64,000 nt of DNA from Desulfovibrio fairfieldensis (GTDB taxonomy: Bacteria > Desulfobacterota > Desulfovibrionia > Desulfovibrionales > Desulfovibrionaceae), in NCBI RefSeq assembly GCF_001553605.1, contig NZ_CP014229.1:1578501-1642500 (forward strand), read 5' to 3'. A program made the translations under genes and the position numbers. The stretch's first letter is position 1. The number at the start of each line of letters is the position of its first letter. Of this stretch, positions 7,075 to 15,693 are shown piece after piece. The notes under the pieces are model-generated. The model was not told the DNA's origin. It saw nothing but the letters and a program-made list of their open reading frames with translations, and did not search any database.

Positions 7075-7296
7075 ATGAGCGGAAAGAAGAAACTGCGCAC
7101 CCCGGAGGACATCCGCCAGGAGCTGAAGCGCAAGGGCATGCCTATCGCGGTCCTGGCGAGGAAGTACGGTCTGTCGGCGCGTACAGTCTATGACGTACTG
7201 GCCGGGCGCAACAGGGGCAGCTATGGCGAGGCGCACAAAGCCGCCGTAATCCTGGGCCTCAAGGAGGGCGAGATCGAACAGCGGGAGGCGGTGTAA
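7075..7296 (+). CDS. Ner-like DNA-binding regulator
   Basis: The 73-residue protein is essentially one helix-turn-helix: ELKRKGMPIAVLARKYGLSARTVYDVL, then a basic loop and KAAVILGLKEGEI, as in the Ner/Nlp family that represses Mu early transcription. It has a strong ribosome site (AAGGAGAAGGAGAT). The roughly 215 bases upstream hold no gene, only a hairpin CCCCGGC/GCCGGGG (7023-7045) just before the ribosome site. The Ner assignment is by size, fold and position. Confidence 0.7.
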   Translation: MSGKKKLRTPEDIRQELKRKGMPIAVLARKYGLSARTVYDVLAGRNRGSYGEAHKAAVILGLKEGEIEQREAV

Positions 7297-7460
7297 TGGC
7301 CACCCGTAACAACACGGCAGCCGTTTGCCGCGTCAGCGGCATTACGGATGGCGACAGCAACGATAAAAAACGGCGGAACCGTCTGCACCGGCCCCGCCGC
7401 AACACAAGGGAGATAACCTTATGTCAAAACAGAATCTTGATAACAGACAGCTGGGCGTAA
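7296..7460 (+). CDS. Doubtful short ORF overlapping two phage genes
   Basis: An ATG overlaps the Ner stop (TAATG) and opens a 54-residue basic frame that runs into the next gene. The overlap is typical of coupled phage genes, but the sequence has no recognisable features and the next gene has its own ribosome site (AAGGGAGATAACC). It may simply be a spacer. Confidence 0.2.
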   Translation: MATRNNTAAVCRVSGITDGDSNDKKRRNRLHRPRRNTREITLCQNRILITDSWA

Positions 7461-7639
7461 AGCAATACAACTCACCGCTGGCTCGCGACCTGGAAAGCTG
7501 TGCCGCAAGTCTGGCCGCTCTGGCCGGGCGCGTGGGCGTGGAAGAATGGACGGAGATCAGCCTGATCCGCATGCAGATCCGCGCCCTGGCCGGGCAGGTG
7601 GAAGGGTTGCTGATCCCGGATAACGAAGAGGCGGCGTAA
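7421..7639 (+). CDS. Small early phage protein, unknown
   Basis: A 72-residue, mostly helical protein (DLESCAASLAALAGRVGVEE, then ISLIRMQIRALAGQVEGLL) with an upstream AAGGGAG. No known family is recognised. It sits 2 bases before the next gene in the early operon. Confidence 0.55.
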   Translation: MSKQNLDNRQLGVKQYNSPLARDLESCAASLAALAGRVGVEEWTEISLIRMQIRALAGQVEGLLIPDNEEAA

Positions 7640-7641
7640 CC

Positions 7642-8136
7642 ATGAGCGAACATCTTTGCCATTGGACCCGGAAAGACATGCGCCGCGTGGCCGATGCCTG
7701 CGAACAGCTCGACGTCGATATTGAGCACGTCATCGTGCTGGACCTGCTCTCGGGACCAGAATGTTCTATTTTTGACGACCCGGTGGACGATCTGCTGGAT
7801 ACCGAAGACCCCGAAGAACTGGAAGCCGTTTTTGGCAAGCCGCTCGGCGGCCATGTCTATAAGGCCGGGGCGGGGCCCGAAGGTCGTGGGCTCTTGCGTG
7901 ACATCGGCGGTTTTCTTGTCCTCGGCTATTTTCAGCCTCCGGACAAGGAATGCGTATGCCTGGATGATGCCGACGAGGTTTGCGGGTACGGCCTGGAACC
8001 ATACCAGACGCCGTGTCGGGCATGGAGTCCCTATCTGCATACGGCTATCGCGAAATGTCTGGCCCAGGCGGCCAGAGCTAAACGAAAGACCCTGCGCGAG
8101 GGACGTGAAATAGCCCTGCGCAAGAGGGAGGCGTGA
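7642..8136 (+). CDS. Early phage protein, unknown
   Basis: A 164-residue soluble protein with several cysteines (HLCHW, GPECSIF, ECVCLDD, VCGYG, TPCRAW), an acidic first half and a basic, helical C-terminus (AKCLAQAARAKRKTLREGRE). The cysteine spacing does not match a zinc finger I recognise. Its end overlaps the next ORF. No function is proposed. Confidence 0.6.
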   Translation: MSEHLCHWTRKDMRRVADACEQLDVDIEHVIVLDLLSGPECSIFDDPVDDLLDTEDPEELEAVFGKPLGGHVYKAGAGPEGRGLLRDIGGFLVLGYFQPPDKECVCLDDADEVCGYGLEPYQTPCRAWSPYLHTAIAKCLAQAARAKRKTLREGREIALRKREA

Positions 8137-8138
8137 TC

Positions 8139-8438
8139 ATGTCCATGCAACGGTACATCTGCATCGCGGAAAGCCTGTACGAAGACAAGGTATCTTGGCT
8201 GGCCTTTGGAATAGAGCTCATGAACACGAATCCCTCCAGCGCGGCCTGGAGATTTGTCGAATGCTGCCCCAAAGAGTCCGGGGCGGAGGATTTCATCTGC
8301 GACGAAGCGGAGCCGATCCCCGTCCTTGTGAAAAATGCCGACACCGGGGAAGTCGTCCGCGTCATAGTGGAGATAGAATGGCGTATCGCCGTCACCGAAG
8401 CCGTCATCGACAAGAGTTTCACCCCGCCCAAGGAGTAG
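8139..8438 (+). CDS. Small early phage protein, unknown
   Basis: A 99-residue product, MSMQRYICIAESLYED onward, with the start taken at the ATG at 8139; a GTG at 8133 overlaps the previous stop and is an alternative. The second half has a beta-rich pattern (PIPVLVKNADTGEVVRVIVE). No family is recognised. Confidence 0.5.
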   Translation: MSMQRYICIAESLYEDKVSWLAFGIELMNTNPSSAAWRFVECCPKESGAEDFICDEAEPIPVLVKNADTGEVVRVIVEIEWRIAVTEAVIDKSFTPPKE

Positions 8439-8441
8439 GCC

Positions 8442-9182
8442 ATGCGTTTCTGCAATCCTGATTGCCTCATTGACTGGCGGGTGGTGGAGCCGCCCAGGTA
8501 CAAAAAGGACTATGTGGGCAAGCTCGTGCGGGTGACGGAATTTGACCGCCGATTTCTCTCTGACAGCGCGGCCCTCCCGCCTGACGGCGCGGTCTGCAAA
8601 ATCACGCGACGCAGCAACGATTATGGCGGCGGCGAGTTCAAGTTGACGCTACGCTGGCGTTGCCCGGCCTGCGACATGGCCCATGAAAAGCTGATTCAGG
8701 AAGCGTGGATTGCCGAAGGCAAGGCCCATTTCGTGGAACCCGCAGGCCTGGCCGACAATACTCAGGCGCTGGGCGATGACCGGCCGGTCATGCTGTACCT
8801 CGCCACCTCCTACAGCCATCCGGACCCGGCCAAACGCGCGGCGCGCGCGAATCTTGCCAGCGAGTGCGCGGCGTGGCTCATGCGCAAAGGTTGGAGCGTG
8901 GCCTCGCCGCTCTCTATGGGACATGCCATCTGGACAGCCTACCCCAACCTGGAGACCGACTTCGCCGCCTGGCGAGAACCCTGCCTGCGCATGTTGGAAA
9001 TGTCCGATGCCCTGGTAGTGCTTTTGCTTGACGGCATCCGCGAGAGCGTGGGCGTAGCCTCTGAAATCGACCACGCCCGCAAACTGGGCATCCCGCTCAA
9101 TCAGGTCAAACTGGCTGGAGAAGATGCGGCGAAGGGCGGCGAGTCCTTTGAGGTGGTCCCGCAGCCGAAGTGGTGGAGGTGA
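8442..9182 (+). CDS. DUF1937-domain phage protein (deoxyribosyltransferase-like fold)
   Basis: A 246-residue protein. The C-terminal half (about residues 113-215) reads VMLYLATSYSHPDPAKRAARA, then SPLSMGHAI and SDALVVLLLDGIRESVGVASEI, the pattern of DUF1937. That family resembles nucleoside 2-deoxyribosyltransferases (YLA.PY motif, later DG...S.G...E). The N-terminal ~90 residues carry a CPAC pair (RWRCPACDMAH) and begin MRFCNPDC, perhaps a separate zinc-binding part. A role in nucleotide salvage or base modification is possible but not shown. Confidence 0.65.
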   Translation: MRFCNPDCLIDWRVVEPPRYKKDYVGKLVRVTEFDRRFLSDSAALPPDGAVCKITRRSNDYGGGEFKLTLRWRCPACDMAHEKLIQEAWIAEGKAHFVEPAGLADNTQALGDDRPVMLYLATSYSHPDPAKRAARANLASECAAWLMRKGWSVASPLSMGHAIWTAYPNLETDFAAWREPCLRMLEMSDALVVLLLDGIRESVGVASEIDHARKLGIPLNQVKLAGEDAAKGGESFEVVPQPKWWR

Positions 9183-9184
9183 GT

Positions 9185-9499
9185 ATGCCCAGGCTGACTG
9201 ATCAGGCCCCACTGCGGATCATCAAGATTACGGAAACCCTTTTCCGCGCCGTGCTGGACGGCATGAGCAATAAAGAGCTGGCCACGGCCACGGGCTACTC
9301 TCCCTCTAATATCAGCCGGGACATGCGGCTCTTGTGCGAGGTGGGCTGGGCCAGACAACTGGACAACGGCCGCTGGGCTGTGAGCGAAAAACCCGTGGCC
9401 CTGATGAAAATGTATCAACTCTACATGAGCGACCTGGCCGAACGCGGCAGGAATTTCGACCTGCGCGTCACGGCCCAGGCCCGGCAACTGATGCCGTAA
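9185..9499 (+). CDS. Winged-helix phage regulator-like protein
   Basis: The 104-residue protein has a clear HTH (VLDGMSNKELATATGYSPSN, recognition helix SNISRDMRLLCEVG) and a wing (QLDNGRWAVSEK), like IclR/MarR-type winged helices. The start is the ATG at 9185, 2 bases after the preceding stop. Such proteins are common just ahead of the transposase in Mu-like phages; the target is unknown. Confidence 0.65.
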   Translation: MPRLTDQAPLRIIKITETLFRAVLDGMSNKELATATGYSPSNISRDMRLLCEVGWARQLDNGRWAVSEKPVALMKMYQLYMSDLAERGRNFDLRVTAQARQLMP

Positions 9500-9513
9500 T
9501 ACAGGAGGCAGAC

Positions 9514-10611
9514 ATGGCACAGGCAAGAACCGAAGAACAATGTGCGGTTCTCAATTTTGACGCTACGCCCGAGGCCGAGCAGGCCGCCGTCGAATCATGG
9601 GCCGGTGATATGAAGATCGAGACCGCCCAGCCCCGACGCGGGCGCAAGCCCATTGTAGGCAGGCCCGCCGCTATGGGCAGCGTGAACGCCGAGGTGGTCG
9701 AGGCGGCCCAGGCGGCCGCGCCCGCCATCGCGGAGATCCGCGCCAATACCGTGAGCATGCCCAAGGCCGAGCTGGCGCAGAGTCTTTCACTCGCCCAAGG
9801 GCTTGGGATGTTTCAAGCCTTTGATCTGATGAATCAGTTCAGCGGGCTTGCCCGCCTCAAATGGTTGTCCGAGCGCAAGCAGAGCGGGGATTACAAGGGC
9901 GTCACCGTTATGGACCGGCAAGGTCAAAGCTGTACACTTAATACGTTTGAGGACTTGTGCTCCTACATCGGCCCATCCCGCCGCAAGGTGGACGAAGACC
10001 TGCAAAACCTCGCGCTTCTTGGCGAAGACTTCATGTCCACGGCCGAATCTCTGGGCCTCGGCTACCGAGATCTGCGCCTCTTGCGCAAGGGCATTGCTCA
10101 GCTCCCGCCGGAAGAGCGCCAGGCTATCCTGGACGAGGTGCAAAGCGCCGAGGGACCGGAAGAGCTGAAGGACAGACTGGCGGACCTGCGCACGGAGCTG
10201 GCCGAGGTCAAAGCCAAGACGCATGAGCTTTCCGCCACGCTGAAGGCCAAGGAAGAGGTCTCCAAGAAAAAAAGCGCCCAGCTTGAAGAATTGGAGACGC
10301 GCCTGGAGCGCCTGGACAGTATGTTGCCGGACGAGAAGGTCAGGGCGCTTGACGAAATCAACGCCAAAGCCCGCGCGGATGTGGACAAAGCCTGCCAGGA
10401 CGCTTTTGTGGCGGCCATAGCCCTTTGTTCGCAGTGCGCCGCCGTTTTCCGCGATGAACGCTCCAGCGAGGACGCCTGCGCTTATATCCATGAGCGGGTC
10501 AGCCTGTTGATGAACAATATCGCCGACGCTGTGCTGGGCGCGGGCGTTGACGTGGATCTGCGGCAACGCTTTGAGATTCCGGGCGACGACGACCCCGCTG
10601 ATCTCGCTTAG
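9514..10611 (+). CDS. Early phage coiled-coil protein, unknown
   Basis: Start at the ATG at 9514 behind ACAGGAGGC, giving 365 residues. A basic stretch PRRGRKPIVGRP (about residues 33-44) could touch DNA. The middle contains SYIGPSRRKVDEDL, a helical DNA-binding-like segment. Residues about 205-285 form a strong coiled coil (LRTELAEVKAKTHELSATL). The C-terminus is helical. It lies directly before transposase A, a position where Mu-like phages carry poorly characterised proteins. Confidence 0.6.
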   Translation: MAQARTEEQCAVLNFDATPEAEQAAVESWAGDMKIETAQPRRGRKPIVGRPAAMGSVNAEVVEAAQAAAPAIAEIRANTVSMPKAELAQSLSLAQGLGMFQAFDLMNQFSGLARLKWLSERKQSGDYKGVTVMDRQGQSCTLNTFEDLCSYIGPSRRKVDEDLQNLALLGEDFMSTAESLGLGYRDLRLLRKGIAQLPPEERQAILDEVQSAEGPEELKDRLADLRTELAEVKAKTHELSATLKAKEEVSKKKSAQLEELETRLERLDSMLPDEKVRALDEINAKARADVDKACQDAFVAAIALCSQCAAVFRDERSSEDACAYIHERVSLLMNNIADAVLGAGVDVDLRQRFEIPGDDDPADLA

Positions 10612-10612
10612 A

Positions 10613-10621
10613 GGGGGGGGG
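10613..10621 (+). repeat. Run of nine G in the transposase ribosome-binding region
   Basis: Nine consecutive G residues, with GCGGAG directly after, lie 8-16 bases before the GTG start of transposase A. The run overlaps the only ribosome-binding sequence, so slippage would change the spacing. Confidence 0.85.
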
Positions 10622-10628
10622 CGGAGCC

Positions 10629-12443
10629 GTGTCTCTCACACCCGCGCAAACAGGTTTTTTGCATGACCTGGCCCGCGAAATGGCGGCGGCCCCGGCTTCG
10701 GGCGGCGCGCGCACGGCCCTTGTGGCGCGCGCCGCCGAGACCCTGGGCAAGAGCCCCAAGACGGTCTACGGCCTGCTCAAAAAATACGCGGGCTGGGAGA
10801 GCGGGAGAAAAGTCCGGGCGGACAAGGGCGAGACCTGCGTGGACCGTGACCTTGCCCAACTGGCCGGGGGGCTCTCCTACCTGAGCAACCGCCAGTCCGG
10901 CAAGCGGATCACCACTATCAAGGCCGCCCGTGAGCGTCTGGCCGCCGACGGCTACGGCATCGTCAACACGGAAACCGGAGAAGTGACCATGCCAAGCTCT
11001 GAAACCATATCCCGCGCCATGCGCCGCTACGGCTGCCATCCGGACCAGCTCGGCGCGGCCCGGCCCGCCGTGGAGTTGCGCAGCCTGCACCCCAACCATG
11101 TTTGGGAAATCGACGCCTCGGTCTGCGTGCTCTACCAACTCAAGGGGGGCGGCGTGCGCCTTGTCAACGAGCGGGACTACAACGAGCACAAGCCCGGCAA
11201 GCTGATCGAGATCGCCGGGCAGCGGATTATCCGTTATCTGGCGGTGGATCACTACAGTGCCGCCATCTATCTGCATTATGAGCAGGCCAGAGGCGAGGAT
11301 GCGCGCGGCGTTATCACCACTCTGGTGGAGGCCATCAGCGACCGGGGCGAGCGCGATCCCATGCATGGGGTGCCCCTGCAAGTCTACATGGACCCCGGCA
11401 GCGGCAACAAATCCTCGCTGGTGACGCAGTTTCTACGCGACCTTGAAATTGCGCCGCTCTGGCACGAGGCGGGCAATGCGCGCGCCACCGGCGCGGTGGA
11501 AGCGGCCCAGAATATCGTGGAAACAGGCTTTGAATCCCGTCTGCGTTTCATGGATACCCCCTCCGTGGAGGAATTGCAGGCCCAGGCCGACCGCTGGCGG
11601 CGGCATTTCAACGCCCACGCCGTCCTGGCGCGGGCCAAAAAGCCCCGCAATCAGCTCTGGATATCCATCACGGACGAGCAACTCCGCGTTGTGGAGCGGC
11701 CCGTGCTGGAGGCCATCGCCCATTGGGGCGACGAGGCGCGCCGGATCGACAACCGTTTCCGGATCAGCGTCAACACCCGTTCCCACGGTGTACATGAGTA
11801 TGACCTGCGGGAGCTTGGCTATCACGGCCTATCCTCCGGCGATACGGTGACGGTACGGCTCAACCCCTTCCGCGCGCCGGACATCATGGTCATCAAGGAG
11901 ATGCCGGACGGCGAGGAGCTGCGTTTTGAGGTGTCGCCTATCGTCAAGGGCGAGGACGGGCGGGACATCACGGCCCCGGTTATCGGGCAGGAGTACCGCA
12001 GGCCGCCGGAGACGTTGGCCGAAAAAAATCTCAAGGACATCAAGAAGATGGCCTACGGCACGGACAGCCTGGAAGAGGCGGAAAAAGCCCACAAGGCCCG
12101 CAACCGGCGGCCCTTCGCGGATATCGACCCGATGGCCGACGTGCGGGAGGCCCCGCAGTATCTGCGCCGCCAGGGCACCAGGATGGACGTGGAGGCCAAG
12201 ACCGCCGCGCCCCTGCCGCTCAACCGCGCGCAGGCCGCCGCCCGCCTGGCCCAGATGTGCGGCGAGGCCTGGGCGGCGAACCCCACGGCCTGCAACGATA
12301 TGATCAAGGCGAGATACGGCGAATCGGTGCCGGAGGCCGCATTGCCGGAGCTGGCCGAGGCCATCACAGCCCGTTTCGCTCCCCGGCCCGCCACCGTACT
12401 GCGCTTTAACGCACAACAAAGGGGCACGGCATGCGCAAACTGA
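10629..12443 (+). CDS. Phage transposase A (MuA-like, DDE)
   Basis: A 604-residue transposase/integrase that would cut the phage ends and join them to target DNA. An N-terminal HTH (SPKTVYGLLKKYAG) precedes the rve catalytic core. The DDE residues appear to be D162 (EIDASVC), D255 (MDPGSGNKSS) and E291 (TGAVEAAQN), with 35 residues between the last two. A Mu-C-type beta-barrel follows (YDLRELGYHGLSSGDTVTVR), then a helical C-terminus. It starts with GTG just after a run of nine G. Its 3' end overlaps transposase B by 13 bases. Confidence 0.92.
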   Translation: MSLTPAQTGFLHDLAREMAAAPASGGARTALVARAAETLGKSPKTVYGLLKKYAGWESGRKVRADKGETCVDRDLAQLAGGLSYLSNRQSGKRITTIKAARERLAADGYGIVNTETGEVTMPSSETISRAMRRYGCHPDQLGAARPAVELRSLHPNHVWEIDASVCVLYQLKGGGVRLVNERDYNEHKPGKLIEIAGQRIIRYLAVDHYSAAIYLHYEQARGEDARGVITTLVEAISDRGERDPMHGVPLQVYMDPGSGNKSSLVTQFLRDLEIAPLWHEAGNARATGAVEAAQNIVETGFESRLRFMDTPSVEELQAQADRWRRHFNAHAVLARAKKPRNQLWISITDEQLRVVERPVLEAIAHWGDEARRIDNRFRISVNTRSHGVHEYDLRELGYHGLSSGDTVTVRLNPFRAPDIMVIKEMPDGEELRFEVSPIVKGEDGRDITAPVIGQEYRRPPETLAEKNLKDIKKMAYGTDSLEEAEKAHKARNRRPFADIDPMADVREAPQYLRRQGTRMDVEAKTAAPLPLNRAQAAARLAQMCGEAWAANPTACNDMIKARYGESVPEAALPELAEAITARFAPRPATVLRFNAQQRGTACAN

Positions 12444-13591
12444 CGCTGAAGGCGCTACTGGCCTCGGCCAAGGCAAGCCAGCGCGACGCGGCCAAGGCGG
12501 CGGGCCTATCACCGGCGGCCGTCAATCTGCTCTGCAACGGCAAGGCTCTGCCGAAAAACGGCTGGCCCGACGCCCGTAAAAAGCTCTCCGCGTGGCTGCA
12601 CACGCGCGGAGTGAACCCCGAGGCCGTGGAAACGGCCCTGGCCGAAAGCGAACAGGCCGCCAGTGCGGCGGCACATACCAGCAACAAGGGAGACGACGAT
12701 ATGATATTGCGCAAACAGGTACTTTCCATGCGCGCCCGGCAACAGTTCAAGTTGCTGCACGATCCCTTTGACGATCCCCAGTGCCCGGAGGACGTCTATC
12801 TCTCGCCCGAGAGCCGCTATGTCCGCGAGTTTATGTACGACGCGGCGCGGCACGGCAATTTTCTGGCCGTGGTGGGCGAATCCGGCTCCGGCAAATCCAC
12901 CCTGCGGGAAGATCTTATCGAGCGCCTCAAGGAAGACGGCGACGGGGTGGTGATCATTGAGCCCTACACCCTGAGTATGAGCGGCGGGCAAAACGGCAAG
13001 CCTATGCTGGCCCGGCATATCGCCGAGGCCATTATCGCCACGCTCGCGCCCGGCGCGTCCATTCCGCGCAGCCAAGAGGTGCGCGACCGCCGCCTCCACC
13101 AGCTTCTGAAAGACTCCAACGGGGCGGGCATGCGCCATGTGCTGATCATCGAGGAGGCCCACGATCTGCACACCCAAACCCTGAAGGCGCTCAAGCGTTT
13201 CTGGGAGCTCAAGGACGGCCTCAAGCGGCTGCTCTCCATCATCCTGATCGGTCAGACCGAACTCATGGACAAGCTCGGCAGCAATCAGGCCGACGTGCGC
13301 GAGGTAGTGCAGCGCTGCGTGCCCGTCAAACTGGAACCGGTCAAAAACCCGGCCGACTTTCTGGCGCACCGGTTCAATCGGGCCGGGGCTGACCTTGCCG
13401 CCATTTTTGAACCGGACGCCTTGGAGGCCCTGCGCGACCGGCTCATCGTGGCCAGGGATATGTCCGGCAAGGGCATTTACAAGGGCTATCCGCTCGCAAT
13501 CAGCAATCTCGCCAGCGCCGCCATGAACCTGGCCGCCGGACTCGGTGAGAGGACGGTCACGGCCGATGTGGTCCGGCAGATTCGGGCGTAA
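12431..13591 (+). CDS. Transposase B (MuB-like AAA+ ATPase)
   Basis: The 386-residue ATPase would bind target DNA and activate transposase A. An N-terminal HTH (SQRDAAKAAGLSPAAVNLL, about residues 17-35) is joined by a linker to an AAA domain with Walker A GESGSGKST (about 148-156), Walker B VLIIEEAHD (about 237-245) and sensor IILIGQTEL. The C-terminal helical part resembles the MuB C-domain. It overlaps the end of the A gene, as expected for a coupled pair. Confidence 0.9.
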   Translation: MRKLTLKALLASAKASQRDAAKAAGLSPAAVNLLCNGKALPKNGWPDARKKLSAWLHTRGVNPEAVETALAESEQAASAAAHTSNKGDDDMILRKQVLSMRARQQFKLLHDPFDDPQCPEDVYLSPESRYVREFMYDAARHGNFLAVVGESGSGKSTLREDLIERLKEDGDGVVIIEPYTLSMSGGQNGKPMLARHIAEAIIATLAPGASIPRSQEVRDRRLHQLLKDSNGAGMRHVLIIEEAHDLHTQTLKALKRFWELKDGLKRLLSIILIGQTELMDKLGSNQADVREVVQRCVPVKLEPVKNPADFLAHRFNRAGADLAAIFEPDALEALRDRLIVARDMSGKGIYKGYPLAISNLASAAMNLAAGLGERTVTADVVRQIRA

Positions 13592-13612
13592 CATTATATA
13601 TAGGAGTATATT

Positions 13613-14137
13613 ATGGCCAAGCGCGTTAAACCTGTATTGCGGATCCTCGCTATAGATTCCCTGGAAGAGGCCGACGCCGTTCTGGCGGAAATCGCCGGAC
13701 GCAAACGTCAGATCGCCTTGTACGAGATCCGCTTCAAGGAAGAGGTAGACCGCCTGAAAGCCGAGTGCGCCGCCAATTGCGAACCGATCAGACAGGGTAT
13801 CGCCGAGCGTGAACAGGCTCTTGTCCAGTTCGGCATTGCCCGCAGGGAAGAGCTTTTCCGGGGGAAGAAATCCCTGGACCTCAATTTCGGCACCATCGGC
13901 TTCCGCGCCTCGTCGGCGCTCAAAACCGTCAAGAAACTCACCTGGGAGCGAGTACTGGGGCTCATTAAGGAAAAAGGCCTGCCCTGCGTCCGCGTCAAGG
14001 AGGAGGTGGACAAGGAAGCCCTGCGCGCCCTGGCCCCGGAGAAGCTGGCGGAAGTGGGTTGCAAACTGGAGCAGGCGGACGACTTCTTTTATGAACTCAA
14101 CGAAACCGAGCTGGCAGACTCGTCGCCCGCTTCATAG
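13613..14137 (+). CDS. Gam-family host-nuclease inhibitor
   Basis: A 174-residue protein with the Mu Gam pattern: N-terminal helices with long coiled coil (EADAVLAEIAGRKRQIALYE), a central GTIGFRASSALKTVKKLTW segment typical of Gam, and a short C-terminal domain. Gam coats DNA ends as a Ku-like dimer and blocks exonucleases. It follows transposase B in the usual Mu early order, with a TAGGAGTATATT ribosome site. Confidence 0.85.
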   Translation: MAKRVKPVLRILAIDSLEEADAVLAEIAGRKRQIALYEIRFKEEVDRLKAECAANCEPIRQGIAEREQALVQFGIARREELFRGKKSLDLNFGTIGFRASSALKTVKKLTWERVLGLIKEKGLPCVRVKEEVDKEALRALAPEKLAEVGCKLEQADDFFYELNETELADSSPAS

Positions 14138-14145
14138 GAGGCCGT

Positions 14146-14646
14146 ATGTCTCTCATGGGTATGATCCGCGTGGCCAGGGCGCAGCTTGGCATGGATGAGG
14201 AGGCTTACCGGAATCTTCTGTTCGACACATTGGGCAAGAGGTCGCTGGAGGGCAGCACGGCCAAGGAGCAGTGGCGCGTGGTTGAGGAACTCAAGGCACG
14301 GGGCTTTCAGCCAAGCCCCTTTCACAAGGGCAAGGAGCTTGTAGCCGATCCTCAAGCGAGAAAAATCCGCGCGCTCTGGCTCACAATGGCCGACTGCGGC
14401 ATCGTCAGGGACCGCTCCGAAAAGGCCCTGAATAACTATGTTCGACGCTTCACCGGTCGGACATTGGAGGATGCCACGGTCAAACAGTGCCAGGCCGTGA
14501 TTGAGATACTCAAACAGCATTTTGATCGTTGTGATGACCCCAAAAAACGCGCCATTTGCCTCGCCATTCTGAAAGGCGAGGGCACGCCGCCCGTTCTGGA
14601 CGGCAGAGCCGTGGTCGGAGGTATATATGGCGGGGTCCATCAGTAA
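14146..14646 (+). CDS. GemA-like early regulator (gp16 family)
   Basis: A 166-residue protein beginning MIRVARAQLGMDEEAYRNLL, the signature of the gp16/GemA family. Later segments KIRALWLTMADCGIV and ALNNYVRRFTGR also fit. Mu GemA affects host gene expression and DNA topology during lytic growth. It starts 8 bases after Gam and overlaps Mor by 20 bases. Confidence 0.85.
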   Translation: MSLMGMIRVARAQLGMDEEAYRNLLFDTLGKRSLEGSTAKEQWRVVEELKARGFQPSPFHKGKELVADPQARKIRALWLTMADCGIVRDRSEKALNNYVRRFTGRTLEDATVKQCQAVIEILKQHFDRCDDPKKRAICLAILKGEGTPPVLDGRAVVGGIYGGVHQ

Positions 14647-14968
14647 TCGCGGTTCCGAACTGCTCAACCAGATCGAGGCCATCATCGACGAGGAACTCCG
14701 GCGGGGCACCGAGCGTCTGGGCAGGCGCGTCACTACCCGCATCGCTCTCGAATTCGGCGGGGGCTCGGTCTATTTTCCGTTCGACAAGGCCCGCCGGGAC
14801 GCGCGGCTCTATGAAGAGTATACCGGCAACAATATTTCCGAGCTGCGGGCGCGCTACAAGTTGAATGAGTCCACCGTGTACCAGATTATCCGCCAGGAAC
14901 GCGCCCGGCGGCGTCAGAAGCAAACCATACTGCCCGGCGTAACGATGGGAGATACACCCTATGACTGA
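14627..14968 (+). CDS. Mor-family transcription activator
   Basis: A 113-residue activator of phage late (middle) transcription. The N-terminal dimerisation part is followed by GGGSVYFPFDKARRDARLYEEY and a C-terminal HTH, NISELRARYKLNESTVYQIIRQ, the Mor/C hallmark. Its targets should be promoters of the leftward late operon, about 10 kb away. Placing Mor near the phage end and pointing outward is unlike phage Mu itself. Confidence 0.88.
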   Translation: MAGSISNRGSELLNQIEAIIDEELRRGTERLGRRVTTRIALEFGGGSVYFPFDKARRDARLYEEYTGNNISELRARYKLNESTVYQIIRQERARRRQKQTILPGVTMGDTPYD

Positions 14969-15458
14969 TCCGAAAGAGCAATTCCTCGCACGGAACACCT
15001 TTCGTTGCGAGCCCATGCATGCCCTTATTTCAGCCGCACAGTATGCGGCCGCAAGGAGCACACGGAAGCAGCCTATAACGCCACGGAGGCCAGCCATGAC
15101 TGATAAACAAAAAAACAAGGTAGGCGAAATCGCTCGGCATATTGGGGGCCCACATCCCTGTGATAACGGGGTGTCATATGACGAGCCACAATGTGGTCGG
15201 TGCAACACAAGCAGAGCCGTTGTAGTTTATAGTGTCCACGTTGAACCGCTGGAATGCGAACTTCAGCGCCTACAGGCCGAGAACGCACTGATGCAAAGCA
15301 TGATTGCTGCTCTGGCGAGAAAGGTTGCAAATCTTACTCGGAGATGGGCCAAGGCGGGCAACGTAGACAACAGTGCAGAATATTGGACGTCATGGGCGAG
15401 ACATGACGCCGAAGCAGCCTACATCGCCACGGAGGACCACCATGACCAACTCCCCTGA
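14961..15458 (+). CDS. Phage protein of unknown function, two possible starts
   Basis: The frame opens at 14961 (ATG overlapping the Mor stop, ATGACTGA) and again at 15096, where ATGACTGATAAAC follows an ACGGAGG ribosome site. The shorter form has 120 residues, with four cysteine/histidine-rich residues (HPCDNG, QCGRCNTS) and a coiled coil (ECELQRLQAENALMQSMIAAL). The region before 15096 is part of a repeated leader (see repeat at 15065). The shorter start is favoured for that reason. No family is recognised. Confidence 0.5.
   Translation: MTDPKEQFLARNTFRCEPMHALISAAQYAAARSTRKQPITPRRPAMTDKQKNKVGEIARHIGGPHPCDNGVSYDEPQCGRCNTSRAVVVYSVHVEPLECELQRLQAENALMQSMIAALARKVANLTRRWAKAGNVDNSAEYWTSWARHDAEAAYIATEDHHDQLP
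15065..15446 (+). repeat. Duplicated translation-start cassette
   Basis: Two copies of about 37 bases, at 15065-15101 and 15410-15446, share GAAGCAGCCTA-A-CGCCACGGAGG and end in CCATGAC. Each contains the ribosome site and the ATG of a small coiled-coil protein. Upstream they encode the similar peptides KQPITPRRPAMT and KQPTSPRRTTMT. Confidence 0.75.
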
Positions 15459-15693
15459 CGTGGTCATCGCCACCATCGACGAACTGCTGCGGCTGCGGGC
15501 GGAGAATGAGAGACTGGAGCGGGAACTTGTGCGGGCGATTGAGGTTATGGAATGCCTGTTAGCGGGTAAACCCGGTGGAGTGTATTTCCAAAAGTACCAA
15601 GGCGGCCTGCAAATAGCTTTACGCTCTGCGCAACGCGCTCTTTCAGGAGCCGCCCGCAAGGCCGTGAAGGAGGCCCTCAATGCCCAAAATTGA
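15442..15693 (+). CDS. Small coiled-coil phage protein
   Basis: Start at the ATG at 15442 in the second copy of the duplicated leader, giving 83 residues. The N-terminal half is a coiled coil (IDELLRLRAENERLERELVRAIEV), followed by GVYFQKYQGGLQIALRSAQR. Together with the preceding gene it looks like a diverged tandem duplicate. Function unknown. Confidence 0.5.
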   Translation: MTNSPDVVIATIDELLRLRAENERLERELVRAIEVMECLLAGKPGGVYFQKYQGGLQIALRSAQRALSGAARKAVKEALNAQN

